This document shows positions 1 to 6,144 of a stretch of 13,935 bases of DNA, one piece after another. The position numbers were made by a program, and so were the translations under genes. Position 1 is the first letter of the stretch. Each line of letters begins with the position of its first letter. A model generated the notes under the pieces. That model was given only the letters and a program-made list of their open reading frames with translations, had not been told where the DNA came from and did no database searches. Where the stretch lies: the NCBI GenBank assembly GCA_026770585.1, contig MU646800.1, forward strand, positions 151,786-165,720, read 5' to 3'. Origin of the DNA: Baffinella frigidus. Taxonomy: Eukaryota; Cryptophyceae; Cryptomonadales; Baffinellaceae.

Positions 1-20
1 AGCGAGCGGAAACCACCGTT

Positions 21-137
21 TACAGGATTATCTCGCGTATGAGGACCCCCCCCCCCATAGGACTCTACAGTAGGCCTATACCTATGACCCTACGGTGGTC
101 CTGGGGGGGGGGCGTGCTCCTTATGAGCGAGGCACCC
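21..137. repeat. Degenerate copy of a palindromic repeat, best copy at 11816-11937
   Basis: The core (CTACAGTAGGCCTAT, then GGTGGTCCT and a G-run) and the right arm (TTATGAGCGAGG, CACCCCT) match the palindrome at 11816-11937 in the same order. The left arm (TACAGGATTATCTCGCG) is badly eroded. The C-run and the G-run face each other and could pair. It is directly followed by another palindromic repeat at 138. I see no coding potential in 1-288. Confidence 0.6.
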
Positions 138-243
138 CTATCCCGTAAGTGGCGAGTAGGCGCATACGCCCTACGGTAGGGCCCTAGGACCTGCCTAGGG
201 CTTCCACGGGCGATGATTCGCCCGTTGGGCACTTACGGGATAG
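138..243. repeat. Palindromic repeat with TATCCCGTAAGTG ends (copy 1)
   Basis: Terminal inverted repeat CTATCCCGTAAGTG at the left and CACTTACGGGATAG at the right, a perfect 14-bp match. The interior holds CCCTACGGTAGGGCCCTAGG followed by ACCTGCC, which recurs in the copies at 3837-3940 and 11640-11743. It looks like a non-autonomous element. Flanking GAGGC on both sides is a possible but imperfect target-site duplication. Confidence 0.7.
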
Positions 244-288
244 AGGCCCTAGGGCCCCTAGGACCGCGCGTCTTGTGGGGGTTCTCTA

Positions 289-525
289 GTGTAGATTTCG
301 GGTCCGCGCGGATTTTTTGGAGATCAGGTCGGGGGATCGGGGAACGAAAAAACGTGAAAATTATTCGTTGTGTGTCATCATATGGGTGGGGGTCGCGATC
401 TTGTCATCAAATCCATGCGTAAGATATCATAAAACTTTAGATGGACGTAAAAATCTCCGCGATTTCCCCATTTTTTTAGATCCCCCGACCCGAAGTGAAA
501 TCCGCGCGGTCCCGAAATCTACAAT
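289..525. mobile_element. MITE-like element with GTAGATTTCGGGTCCGCGCG ends (copy A)
   Basis: About 237 bp with terminal inverted repeats. The left end is TGTAGATTTCGGGTCCGCGC and the right end is its near reverse complement, finishing CCCGAAATCTACA. Inside these lies a second mirrored pair around CGGGGGATC and GATCCCCCGACC. A second copy lies in the opposite orientation at 5907-6144. No transposase is visible, so it is non-autonomous. The ORFs crossing it have no protein-like character. Confidence 0.75.
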
Positions 526-652
526 CGTAGAGCTTTTCCGGTAGGACTTGTCGCGTTTTCGATTTCGAGACTTCGAGACTTCAAGACTTCATTTGTACCA
601 TGAGATTTGAAACGGTGTGTTTTAAAACGTTTTGCGACCCGAAATCTACAAT
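526..652. repeat. Partial inverted copy of the palindrome at 5717-5903
   Basis: From 526 to about 638 this is the reverse complement of about 5788-5906, including the stretch GAGACTTCGAGACTTCAAGA and GGTGTGTTTTAAAACG. Together with 289-525 it forms one block of about 350 bp that is inverted relative to 5788-6144. Homology stops near 638. A stray terminal sequence, CCCGAAATCTACAATAC, follows at 638-652, as if a further element end had been captured. Confidence 0.75.
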
Positions 653-673
653 ACGTCCTGCGCAGGCATAGTC

Positions 674-803
674 TCATCCGGGAACAAGTATTTTTCTTTA
701 AAAAATCTGCACGAAAATTACCACACAACTTCTTCGGGAGTGACCCGTTGTGTAGTAATTTTCACTGCCAGTTTTTGAAAGAAAAATACTTGTTCCCGGA
801 TTA
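674..803. mobile_element. Hairpin element, arm type B (copy 1)
   Basis: 130 bp and a near-complete palindrome. Outer arms are TCATCCGGGAACAAGTATTT at the left and the matching CTTGTTCCCGGATTA at the right. The core stem is GAAAATTACCACACAA facing GTTGTGTAGTAATTTTC. Flanks are AGTC (670-673) and AGCC (804-807), a 4-bp duplication with one change. It belongs to the eight-member family in this window. No coding capacity. Confidence 0.85.
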
Positions 804-858
804 AGCCTCTGTGGTGGTGCATACATTTCGGCCGTGTTGGTACGAACACAGGGTCCTC

Positions 859-871
859 TCTCTCTCGCGCG

Positions 872-926
<55 letters not shown>

Positions 927-1064
927 GCTCGCTCGCTCGCTCTCTCTCTCGCTCGCTCTCTCTCTCTCTCTCTCTCGCTCGCTCTCGCGCTCTCTCTCTC
1001 TCTCTCTCTCTCCCTCTCTCTCTCTCTCTCCCTCCCTCCTTTTTTCTCTCTCTCTCTCTCCCTG
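859..1064 (+). repeat. CT-rich microsatellite
   Basis: About 200 bp of (CT)n with CGCTCG interruptions and a short T-run near 1040. Both strands read open here only because the repeat lacks stops, so the Ser/Leu-rich and Arg/Glu-rich ORFs are artefacts. The GA tracts at 1395-1732 run in the opposite sense, so the two could pair. Confidence 0.95.
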
Positions 1065-1076
1065 GCACGCGACCTT

Positions 1077-1325
1077 CTAGCTCTGTCTCAGTCTATTCGG
1101 TCTCACCAATTTGGTGAGACCAGGTCCCCAAAATCGACGAATTTAATTTGGGAACAAGTCAGAATCTGTCCCGCTATCTTAAGCTTCCGACGCCGAAGAT
1201 AAGGGTGTATATGCTATTTAAGGCATACAATGATGCCATCTTACGCCTTTTTGTGTGGACATATTCTGGTACGTTCCGAGATGAAATTTGTACCGCACAC
1301 CAAGCATATCAACTGAAGAATAGTC
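1077..1325 (+). repeat. Dispersed repeat whose two ends recur inverted at 3237-3339
   Basis: The left end (CTAGCTCTGTCTCAGTCTAT followed by a palindrome GGTCTCACCA-ATT-TGGTGAGACC at 1099-1121) and the right end (TTTGTACCGCACACCAAGCA through GAATAGTC) both occur as reverse complement within 3237-3339. There they are only about 100 bp apart, and the middle differs. No gene is visible. The stretch between the CT and GA tracts holds nothing else I recognise. Confidence 0.6.
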
Positions 1326-1394
1326 ACTGAGGCGATGTATAGACGATGTGGGACGTACATGATCGTTGCATAGACGAGGGCGGTTTGAGTGTGT

Positions 1395-1459
1395 GAGGCA
1401 GAGCGAGAGAGAGCGAGAGAGAGAGAGAGAGAGAGAGCAAGAGAGAGAGACAGAGAGAC

Positions 1460-1506
<47 letters not shown>

Positions 1507-1511
1507 CAGAG
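1395..1511 (+). repeat. GA-rich microsatellite
   Basis: (GA)n with CAGA and GCGA interruptions. Read on the minus strand, it is a polypyrimidine tract directly after the duplicated armadillo exon segment at 1518-1578, in the place of a downstream intron. Long open frames through it come from the repeat and do not indicate a gene. Confidence 0.93.
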
Positions 1512-1517
1512 CGAGAC

Positions 1518-1578
1518 CTTGGAGAAAGCAACAAGCTTGAGCGCGCGACATGCCTCATCAGCCACCGCCGCACTCCCC
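1518..1578 (-). pseudogene. Truncated tandem duplicate of an armadillo-repeat exon
   Basis: A 67-bp segment (1512-1578) matches 1729-1795 at a constant offset of 217 bp with four substitutions. Translated on the minus strand it gives GSAAVADEACRALKLVAFSK, against GSAAVAEEACRALKLVAFSK in the longer copy. Three of the four changes are silent. Both copies end at CCAAG followed by GTCTCGC, a plausible but weak splice donor. Upstream, this copy runs straight into CT repeats with no AG acceptor and lacks the first half of the ARM unit, so it probably cannot be spliced in as it stands. The breakpoint lies at the pyrimidine tract, which suggests slippage or unequal exchange between microsatellite runs. 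Confidence 0.65.
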
Positions 1579-1609
<31 letters not shown>

Positions 1610-1734
1610 GGCAGAGACAGAGAGAGAGAGACAGAGAGAGAGACAGAGACAGAGAGAGACAGAGAGAGACAGAGAGAGACAGAGAGAGAGACAGAACGAG
1701 ACAGAGAGAGACAGAGAGAGACAGAGAGCGAGAC
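1579..1734 (+). repeat. GA-rich microsatellite between the two ARM exon copies
   Basis: (GA)n with regular CAGA interruptions, filling the gap between the duplicated exon segments. On the minus strand it would be the start of the intron after the exon at 1735-1870. The CAGA spacing suggests internal slippage expansion. Confidence 0.93.
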
Positions 1735-1870
1735 CTTGGAGAAAGCAACGAGCTTCAGCGCGCGGCATGCCTCCTCAGCCACCGCCGCACTCCCCTGTTG
1801 CGCCGCGAGCGCTGACACGACCGCGTCGATGCCCCCGCGCTCTGCCACCGCGCCGCGGCACGTGTCGTCC
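1735..1870 (-). CDS. Armadillo-repeat protein, internal exon
   Basis: The minus-strand frame encodes most of one armadillo repeat. It reads DDTCRGAVAERGGIDAVV, then a loop, then a helix with AAVAEEACRALKLVAFSK, matching the ARM pattern of GGI-x-AVV followed by V-x-E-x-ACRAL-x-x-LA. ARM repeats form a superhelix that binds partner proteins; the partner here is unknown. I start the exon after the acceptor CCCTCTCCAG (AG at 1872-1871), which leaves one base before the first full codon. I end it before the GT at 1734-1733. The starting phase and the sequence both fit the end of the exon at 4225-4454: the junction would read GNMAF-R-DDTCRGAVAE, a normal ARM continuation. The open frame also runs through the acceptor, so a longer exon is possible. 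A hairpin element (1892-2032) lies about 20 bp upstream of the acceptor. No downstream exon is visible, so the gene is partial or broken. Confidence 0.6.
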
Positions 1871-1891
1871 CTGGAGAGGGACGTACCGGTT

Positions 1892-2032
1892 TCATCTCCA
1901 CAAAATTATTAATTAATCGCTTTTGGCGCAACGAAATTTACTACACAGATGCTCTAATATTACTTTTAGGAGCACATCGTGTAGTAATTTTCGTTGCCCG
2001 AAAGCAATTGATTAATACTTCTATGGAAATTA
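1892..2032. mobile_element. Hairpin element, arm type C (copy 1)
   Basis: 141 bp. Left end TCATCTCCACAAAATTATTA, right end ATACTTCTATGGAAATTA. The core stem is CAACGAAATTTACTACACA facing GTGTAGTAATTTTCGTTG. It is flanked by an exact 4-bp duplication, GGTT, at 1888-1891 and 2033-2036. It lies immediately upstream, on the minus strand, of the armadillo exon at 1735-1870. Confidence 0.88.
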
Positions 2033-2402
2033 GGTTAAGGGCGGACGCCCAAACTTCGTCTCGGAAAATAGCTGAATCAGTTCCCTAATTAGCCTTGTCA
2101 TTTACTTGGGAGTCCTATTTAAATTTGCTATGCCCTATCTGATTTCTCCTATGCAATCTCCCATAGAAAAGGAGCTGGTTCAGTTATCTTACGAGATGGA
2201 ATTCCAGCGCCAACCTATTTCCGGCATTCCCTGCCACCCTACCGTTCTCCACTGTTACTTCTTAAGTTAACAGAGGTTCCACTTTTGCTTTGAGACGTTC
2301 CACTCTCGACTTTTGTCTCGGTGGGCCGCGCTCTTAACAAATACATCATATTGTATTGCAGACGGTATCGCACACGGAATGCCGGGGTTAGGTTGACGCC
2401 GG
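2033..2402. other. Stretch without recognised gene
   Basis: AT-balanced sequence between two type C hairpins. No ORF of note and no repeat shared with the rest of the window that I could find. If the ARM exons are joined as proposed, this is intron sequence. TTGTATTGCAG at about 2352-2362 resembles a plus-strand splice acceptor, but nothing coding follows it. Confidence 0.5.
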
Positions 2403-2406
2403 AATT

Positions 2407-2547
2407 TCATCTCCACAAAAGTATTAATTGATCGCTTTTGGCGCAACGAAATTTACTACACAAATGCTTTACAATTACTTTTATTAGCAAATCGTGTAGT
2501 AATTTTCGTTGCCCAAAAGCAATTGATTGATACTTCTACGGAGATTA
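2407..2547. mobile_element. Hairpin element, arm type C (copy 2)
   Basis: 141 bp, closely similar to 1892-2032 over its full length. Left end TCATCTCCACAAAAGTATTA, right end TACTTCTACGGAGATTA. It is flanked by an exact 4-bp duplication, AATT, at 2403-2406 and 2548-2551. The loop around CTTTACAATTACTTTTATTA differs from copy 1, whereas the stems are nearly identical. Confidence 0.9.
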
Positions 2548-2679
2548 AATTAGGGCGTCTACCCTTACTTGCGAGTGAGGACACGCACCAATGTTTCCGG
2601 TCGGATGCCGGTGATAGGCACTGATTTTGTAGTCTTGGTTACAGGGTGGCGGTGGAGTCTGGTGTATTGGTAAACAACC

Positions 2680-2819
2680 TTATCCGGGGAAACCTATTTT
2701 TCTTTCATTTGATGGCTATGAAAATTACTACACAATTCGTTTTTACTAGTAATATTAAATCATTCGTGTAGTAATTTTCATTGGAATCAAATGAAAGAAA
2801 AATAGGTTTCCCCGGATAA
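2680..2819. mobile_element. Hairpin element, arm type A (copy 1)
   Basis: 140 bp. Left end TTATCCGGGGAAACCTATTT, right end AAATAGGTTTCCCCGGATAA, a perfect terminal match continuing into TTCTTTCATTTGAT. The core is GAAAATTACTACACAATTCG facing CGTGTAGTAATTTTC. It is flanked by an exact 4-bp duplication, AACC, at 2676-2679 and 2820-2823. Confidence 0.9.
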
Positions 2820-2925
2820 AACCGCACTCATTGGTTGCTTAGTGACACTGCATAGCACGCACCGGCGTTTGAGGGGTCCTGTGTTCCTAGGGATAGGCCC
2901 GTCTTAGGATGTGTTGGGACGGGGT

Positions 2926-3056
2926 TCATCCGGAAACAAGTGTTTTTCTTTCAAAAAATATGCACGAAAATTACCACACAATCGATTCGGACGTGGCCCG
3001 TTGTGTAGTAATTTTCATTGCCAGCTTTTAAAAGAAAAATGCTTGTTCCCGGATGA
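2926..3056. mobile_element. Hairpin element, arm type B (copy 2)
   Basis: 131 bp. Left end TCATCCGGAAACAAGTGTTT, right end GCTTGTTCCCGGATGA. The core is GAAAATTACCACACAA facing TTGTGTAGTAATTTTC. It is flanked by an exact 4-bp duplication, GGGT, at 2922-2925 and 3057-3060. It is closest to the copy at 674-803, with which it shares the ACCACAC variant in the left stem. Confidence 0.9.
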
Positions 3057-3060
3057 GGGT

Positions 3061-3385
3061 GCCTCAGGAGGGCCATTCTGCAGGATAGCAGGATAAGTTC
3101 CAGTGTCCGCCTACGGTGGGAGCTCGAACAACCTCAAGGACCTGAAGGACCTCATGGTTCGCGAGAAACGACGCCACATGATCTTAGGGGGAGATCCGTC
3201 TCAGCTCTGTCTCAGCAGGGTTGGCAGACTATTCTCAAGTTGACATGCTTGGTGTGCGGTACAAATCCGTCAACTTTGGAGCGGAAAGGAGCCCGGGCTG
3301 ACCAAATCGGTGAGCCCAAATAGACTGAGAGAGAGCTAGGAGTCTGGCAGCGAGAGTGCGGAGCACGATGCTGACCGGAATCAGC
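3061..3385. other. Stretch made of pieces of dispersed repeats
   Basis: No gene. About 3096-3150 (AGTTCCAGTGTCCGCC and following GGACCTGAAGGACC) resembles 12323-12380 next to the terminal telomeric array. 3237-3339 is an inverted, shortened relative of 1077-1325. The remainder, 3340-3385, shows nothing I recognise. Confidence 0.55.
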
Positions 3386-3389
3386 GATT

Positions 3390-3529
3390 TTATCCGGGGA
3401 AACCTATTTTTCTTTAGTTTGATGGCAAGGAAAATTACTACACAATTCGTTGTTATTAGTAATATTAAAGCATTTGTGTAGTAATTTTCCTTGCCATCAA
3501 ACTAAAGAAAAATAGTTTTCCCCGGATAC
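3390..3529. mobile_element. Hairpin element, arm type A (copy 2)
   Basis: 140 bp. Left end TTATCCGGGGAAACCTATTT, right end TAGTTTTCCCCGGATAC. The core is GGAAAATTACTACACAATTC facing TTGTGTAGTAATTTTCC. It is flanked by GATT at 3386-3389 and 3530-3533. An alternative reading of the same junctions is a 6-bp duplication CGATTT. Both stem arms carry a matching G-to-C and C-to-G exchange relative to the copy at 8184. Confidence 0.9.
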
Positions 3530-3555
3530 GATTTGATCTTTCCAGTACCGCCCCA

Positions 3556-3680
3556 CCCTGGAGGCCACCTCCGGGGTATTTTGGACGTCCCAAAAGTCAA
3601 CTCCCCTTGAGCCCTCAGTCCTTTTCAAGGGGAGTTGACTTTTGGGACGTCCAAAATACCCTGAGGTGGCCTCCAGGTTG
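3556..3680. repeat. Large near-perfect hairpin with AAAAGTCAACTCCCC arms
   Basis: The left arm (3556-3610) and right arm (3625-3680) are about 55 bp each. They mirror each other through GGTATTTTGGACGTCCCAAA and AGTCAACTCCCCTTGA, with a 14-nt loop and only one or two mismatches plus one single-base gap near the outer end. The inner motif AAAAGTCAACT recurs as the terminal repeat of 8013-8107, so the two may be related. No gene. Confidence 0.85.
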
Positions 3681-3836
3681 GTGTCGGCCCATAAGTTGTG
3701 TTTGTCGGTCGTTTGGGAAATGCCTTTAGGTCCTTTAGGTTTTAATTTCTCCCAACATATGCCAACGACACGCCCTTCCGTATCAAGGACTGCAGAGAAA
3801 GCATTCGATTCAGAGCCCCCATGGTACCCAAAACCC

Positions 3837-3940
3837 TATCCCTTAAGTGACCAACGGGTGAATATTCACCCTAACTCGCCATAGGCAGGTCCTAGGGCCC
3901 TACGGTAGGGCGTATGATCCTACTGGTCACTTAAGGGATA
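3837..3940. repeat. Palindromic repeat with TATCCCTTAAGTGACCA ends (copy 2)
   Basis: The 17-bp terminal inverted repeat is perfect (TATCCCTTAAGTGACCA and TGGTCACTTAAGGGATA). The interior GGCAGGTCCTAGGGCCCTAC is the reverse complement of the interior of the copies at 138 and 11640. It is flanked by CCAAAACCC (3828-3836) and CCAAAACTC (3941-3949), a candidate 9-bp target duplication with one change, which would suit a Mutator-type element. Confidence 0.75.
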
Positions 3941-3961
3941 CCAAAACTCTATGCACCCTGC

Positions 3962-4040
3962 ACCCCAACCCGTACTTGCACCCAACCCCTAAACCCTAAA
4001 CCCTCATCCCTAATCCCTAAACCCTAATCCCTAAGCTCTA
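3962..4040 (-). repeat. Short interstitial telomere-like tract (CCCTAAA)
   Basis: Several CCCTAAA and CCCTAAT units between GCACCCAACC and GGTCTAG, with the C-rich strand on plus. Same orientation as the long array at 6948-8008. It is degenerate and too short to be a recent telomere. Confidence 0.8.
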
Positions 4041-4075
4041 GACCAACGTTCAATCAAATGTGCAGGGGCTGGATT

Positions 4076-4216
4076 TAATCTCCATATAAGTATTAATTAA
4101 TTGCTTTTTGACAACGAAAATTACTACACGATTTGCTCATAAAAGTAGTAGTAAAGCATTTGTGTAGTAAATTTCGTTGCGCCAAAAGCAATTGATTAAT
4201 ACTTTTGTGGAGATGA
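4076..4216. mobile_element. Hairpin element, arm type C (copy 3), next to an ARM exon donor site
   Basis: 141 bp. Left end TAATCTCCATATAAGTATTA, right end ATACTTTTGTGGAGATGA. The core is CAACGAAAATTACTACACGA facing TTTGTGTAGTAAATTTCGTTG. It is flanked by an exact 4-bp duplication, GATT, at 4072-4075 and 4217-4220. On the minus strand it begins eight bases into the inferred intron (GTACAATC, then the element). After the element, the duplicated AATC is followed by CAG, so a 156-nt intron from GT at 4224 to AG at 4069 would consist almost wholly of the element. Confidence 0.9.
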
Positions 4217-4224
4217 GATTGTAC

Positions 4225-4454
4225 CTGAAGGCCATGTTCCCGAGGGCCAAACACCCCTGCTCCTGCACCCCCTCGCTCCCCCCGTGCAAGCGCATGGCCA
4301 TCACCACCGCCTCCACGCCCCCGTGCGCGACCACCCCCGGCCTGCTCGCGTCGGACGTGGCAAGGTCGCGTAGCGCCCGGCACCCCTCGCGCTGCACGCG
4401 GGCGCTCGACTGGGAAGAGGCCATCAGGCTCACGATCTCGGATGGGTCTGTGCT
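4225..4454 (-). CDS. Armadillo-repeat protein, internal exon
   Basis: The minus-strand frame runs 76 codons plus two bases. It begins STDPSEIVSLMASS, continues through QREGCRALRDLA and GGVEAVVMAMRLH, and ends QEQGCLALGNMAF. That is the end of one armadillo repeat followed by most of the next, with the standard GG(I/V)-x-AV(V)-x-AM and (A/G)C-x-AL-x-(N/D)(L/M)A signatures. ARM proteins are alpha-helical scaffolds; no catalytic role is indicated. Two CTGAC branch-point-like words and the acceptor CGCCCGCAG (AG at 4456-4455) precede it, and an in-frame TGA lies just upstream, so the exon must begin near 4454. The donor is CTTCAG followed by GTACAATC (GT at 4224-4223). If the short 156-nt intron were removed, the next frame would stop after about five codons, which suggests a truncated gene. 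If the 2.35 kb intron to 1870 is removed, the ARM repeat continues cleanly. I favour the latter but cannot prove transcription. Confidence 0.65.
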
Positions 4455-4716
4455 CTGCGGGCGGAACGGGCGTCAGAGGGGGTCAGAGGGAGCGTCGTTT
4501 TTTAAGTATATACATGATCACATCTGCTTCTCCTTGAATGACGCGCTTCATTGTACCTACCCCCTACCAGGATTCAGCTTTGACGCAGCCACCGGACGCA
4601 ATCGGGAGACAGCTTTGACGCAGCCAGGGAACGCAACGGGACGCAGTCGGGATCATATGAGGATCCCGACTGCGAGGAATACGAGGATTCGATCTTCCTC
4701 GCATTCCTCGCAATGG
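4455..4716. repeat. Non-coding stretch with short direct repeats and two hairpins
   Basis: AGCTTTGACGCAGCCA occurs at 4576 and 4611, with a related GACGCAGCCAGTGAACGCAA at about 4780. A hairpin CGCAGTCGGGATC/GATCCCGACTGCG lies at about 4642-4674. It is followed by a second imperfect one, GAGGAATACGAGGA facing TCCTCGCATTCCTC. On the minus strand this region would be intron upstream of the ARM exon at 4225-4454. Confidence 0.55.
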
Positions 4717-5238
4717 TCACTGTGTGCAACTCCCTAGCTTGAGTCGGGTGCAGGCGTACGTACAGGGGGGAGTCTGCTCTGACGCAGCCAGTGAACGCAA
4801 GCAGCCACCGGACGCGCAATCCCTACCGAAGGAGGGGGTGCGATCGGATCCCTCTCTGCACAGAGGGATCCGATCGCGACGTCCGGTGATCACGGGCTGC
4901 TGAAGACCTTCAGGACAGAGGGATCCGACCTGCTCGAGAACCTCGACTCCCTTCATTGCATCCCCCTCGGTCTTCTCCCCCGTCCCCCATCCTCCCCCAC
5001 GCATCGACCACAGCGCACGTCCAGCAGCAATCTCCTCCGCCCGCGCGCCGCCGGAGCAGACACCCTCTTGCGTCCCATCATTTCCCCCTGCGACCCGCAC
5101 CTGCCATCTTCTTCCCTCGGGAGGGGAAAAAACACCTCCGATACGGCAATCCGACTGGGTTCCGATCACCAGGGACCCGGGGTGTGTCGCGAGGAGGAGG
5201 AAGACTGCAACCCACCACCATCGCGCGGCTCCCTGCAT
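4717..5238 (-). CDS. Hypothetical ORF with a possible signal peptide
   Basis: I do not recognise this 173-residue frame. It begins at an ATG with A at -3, and residues 1-25 look like a signal peptide: MQGAARWWW, then a hydrophobic run VAVFLLLA, then THPGSL. The rest is rich in Gly, Arg and Cys and matches no domain I know. The 3' part overlaps a perfect 16-bp hairpin at 4840-4877 and short repeated words, so the C-terminal half may not be coding. Only the first exon, or nothing, may be real. It lies on the same strand as, and upstream of, the ARM exon at 4225-4454, but nothing in its sequence is ARM-like. The overlapping frames on the plus strand look like shadows. Confidence 0.25.
   Translation of the reverse strand: MQGAARWWWVAVFLLLATHPGSLVIGTQSDCRIGGVFSPPEGRRWQVRVAGGNDGTQEGVCSGGARAEEIAAGRALWSMRGGGWGTGEKTEGDAMKGVEVLEQVGSLCPEGLQQPVITGRRDRIPLCREGSDRTPSFGRDCASGGCLRSLAASEQTPPCTYACTRLKLGSCTQ
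4840..4877. repeat. Perfect 16-bp hairpin GCGATCGGATCCCTCT
   Basis: Stem 4840-4855 pairs with 4862-4877 around a six-base loop CTGCAC. The word AGAGGGATCCGA appears again at about 4916-4927. It could be a small palindromic insertion or a structured RNA element; no T-run follows. Confidence 0.7.
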
Positions 5239-5314
5239 GATTTTGGGGGGAAGTTTGCACCTGTGGAAGTTCGTGTGGGTCGTAAATCTCAGGTTACGAG
5301 CACATTAATAGCGG

Positions 5315-5475
5315 CGCAACCCATAATTAGTTTTGTAAAGCAACTCGTTCTGGTACAAATTATAAAATAAGTTCCACTTAAAACTAAAAAGGGCTCCAAT
5401 TCCTTTTTAAACGAGGTCTTGTTTTATAATTTGTACCAGGAACGAGTTACTTTACAAAACTAATTATAGGTTGCG
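5315..5475. mobile_element. MITE-like hairpin with CGCAACCCATAATTAG ends
   Basis: Arms of about 55 bp, at 5315-5370 and 5420-5475, mirror each other through ATAATTAGTTTTGTAAAG, AACTCGTTCTGGTACAAATT and ATAAAA, with only a few differences. The spacer of about 50 bp is AT-rich. No target duplication is clear. Distinct in sequence from the other hairpin families here. Confidence 0.8.
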
Positions 5476-5716
5476 TGCCTATGAACATGGTCAGGTTATT
5501 GTCGAAATGGGCTTCGCGCGGAATCGGACCTGATAAAGGATCACGTCAGAAAATCAGGAAAATTGGAAAAAAATGAATTTTTATGCTAGGATCCTAGTGG
5601 TAGATGAGCTTTCGCGAGCACACGCTTCCCGTCCGGCGAGAACGCGTGGTGCTTGGTTGACGGTTAAGGAGTAATTTTGCTCCAAAAAGTAGTCCGGTGA
5701 CACCTTACACTCTTCC
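5476..5716. other. Stretch without recognised gene
   Basis: Nothing recognisable apart from a 12-bp palindrome CTAGGATCCTAG near 5587 and a small mirrored GGAGTAATTTTGCTCC near 5668. No credible ORF on either strand. Confidence 0.5.
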
Positions 5717-5903
5717 TAGAGCTATTCCGGTAGGACTTGTCCCGTTTTCGACTTCGAAATTTCAAGATTTTAGACTTCAAAAAGGTTTTAAAGGTCGCAA
5801 AACGTTTTAAAACACACCGTTTCAAATCTCATGGTACAAATGAAGTCTTGAAGTCTCGAAGTCTCGAAATCGAAAACGCGAAAAGTCCTACCGAAAAAGC
5901 TCT
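5717..5903. repeat. Palindromic element with AGAGCTATTCCGGTAGGACT ends
   Basis: The left arm (AGAGCTATTCCGGTAGGACT, then CCCGTTTTCGACTTCGAAAT) mirrors the right arm (TCGAAATCGAAAACGCGAAA, then AGTCCTACCGAAAAAGCTCT). About 60 bp per arm with scattered mismatches. Most of it, together with the adjacent element at 5907-6144, recurs in reverse orientation at 289-638. Confidence 0.7.
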
Positions 5904-5906
5904 ACG

Positions 5907-6144
5907 ATTGCAGATTTCGGGTCCGCGCGGATTTCACTTCGGGTCGGGGGATCTAAAAAAATGGGGAAATCGCAGAGATTTTTACGTCCATCTAAAGTTT
6001 TATGATATCTTACGCATGGATTTGATGACAAGATCGCGACCCCCACCCATATGATGACACACAACGAATCATTTTCACATTCTTTCGTTCCCCGATCCCC
6101 CGACCTGATCTCAAAAAAATTCGCGCGGACCCGAAATCTGCAAT
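5907..6144. mobile_element. MITE-like element with GCAGATTTCGGGTCCGCGCG ends (copy B)
   Basis: 238 bp. The left end ATTGCAGATTTCGGGTCCGC and right end CGGACCCGAAATCTGCAAT are inverted repeats. Further in, TCGGGGGATC and GATCCCCCGACC are also mirrored. It is the inverted partner of 289-525; in the two copies the terminal TGTAG and TGCAG change in step on both arms. Confidence 0.8.

Noticed and set aside
718-1202. Long Arg/Glu-rich and Ser/Leu-rich open frames over 718-1202
   Set aside because: They are produced by the CT microsatellite, which lacks stop codons in every frame.
1218-1916. Several overlapping frames of 120-176 codons on both strands
   Set aside because: Products of GA/CT repeats. 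Only the ARM-like parts on the minus strand (1518-1578 and 1735-1870) have real protein character.
4067-4068. Productive splicing to 4068 after a 156-nt intron
   Set aside because: As a current coding join it stops after about five codons and leaves the ARM pattern; kept only as a hypothesis on the origin of the intron.
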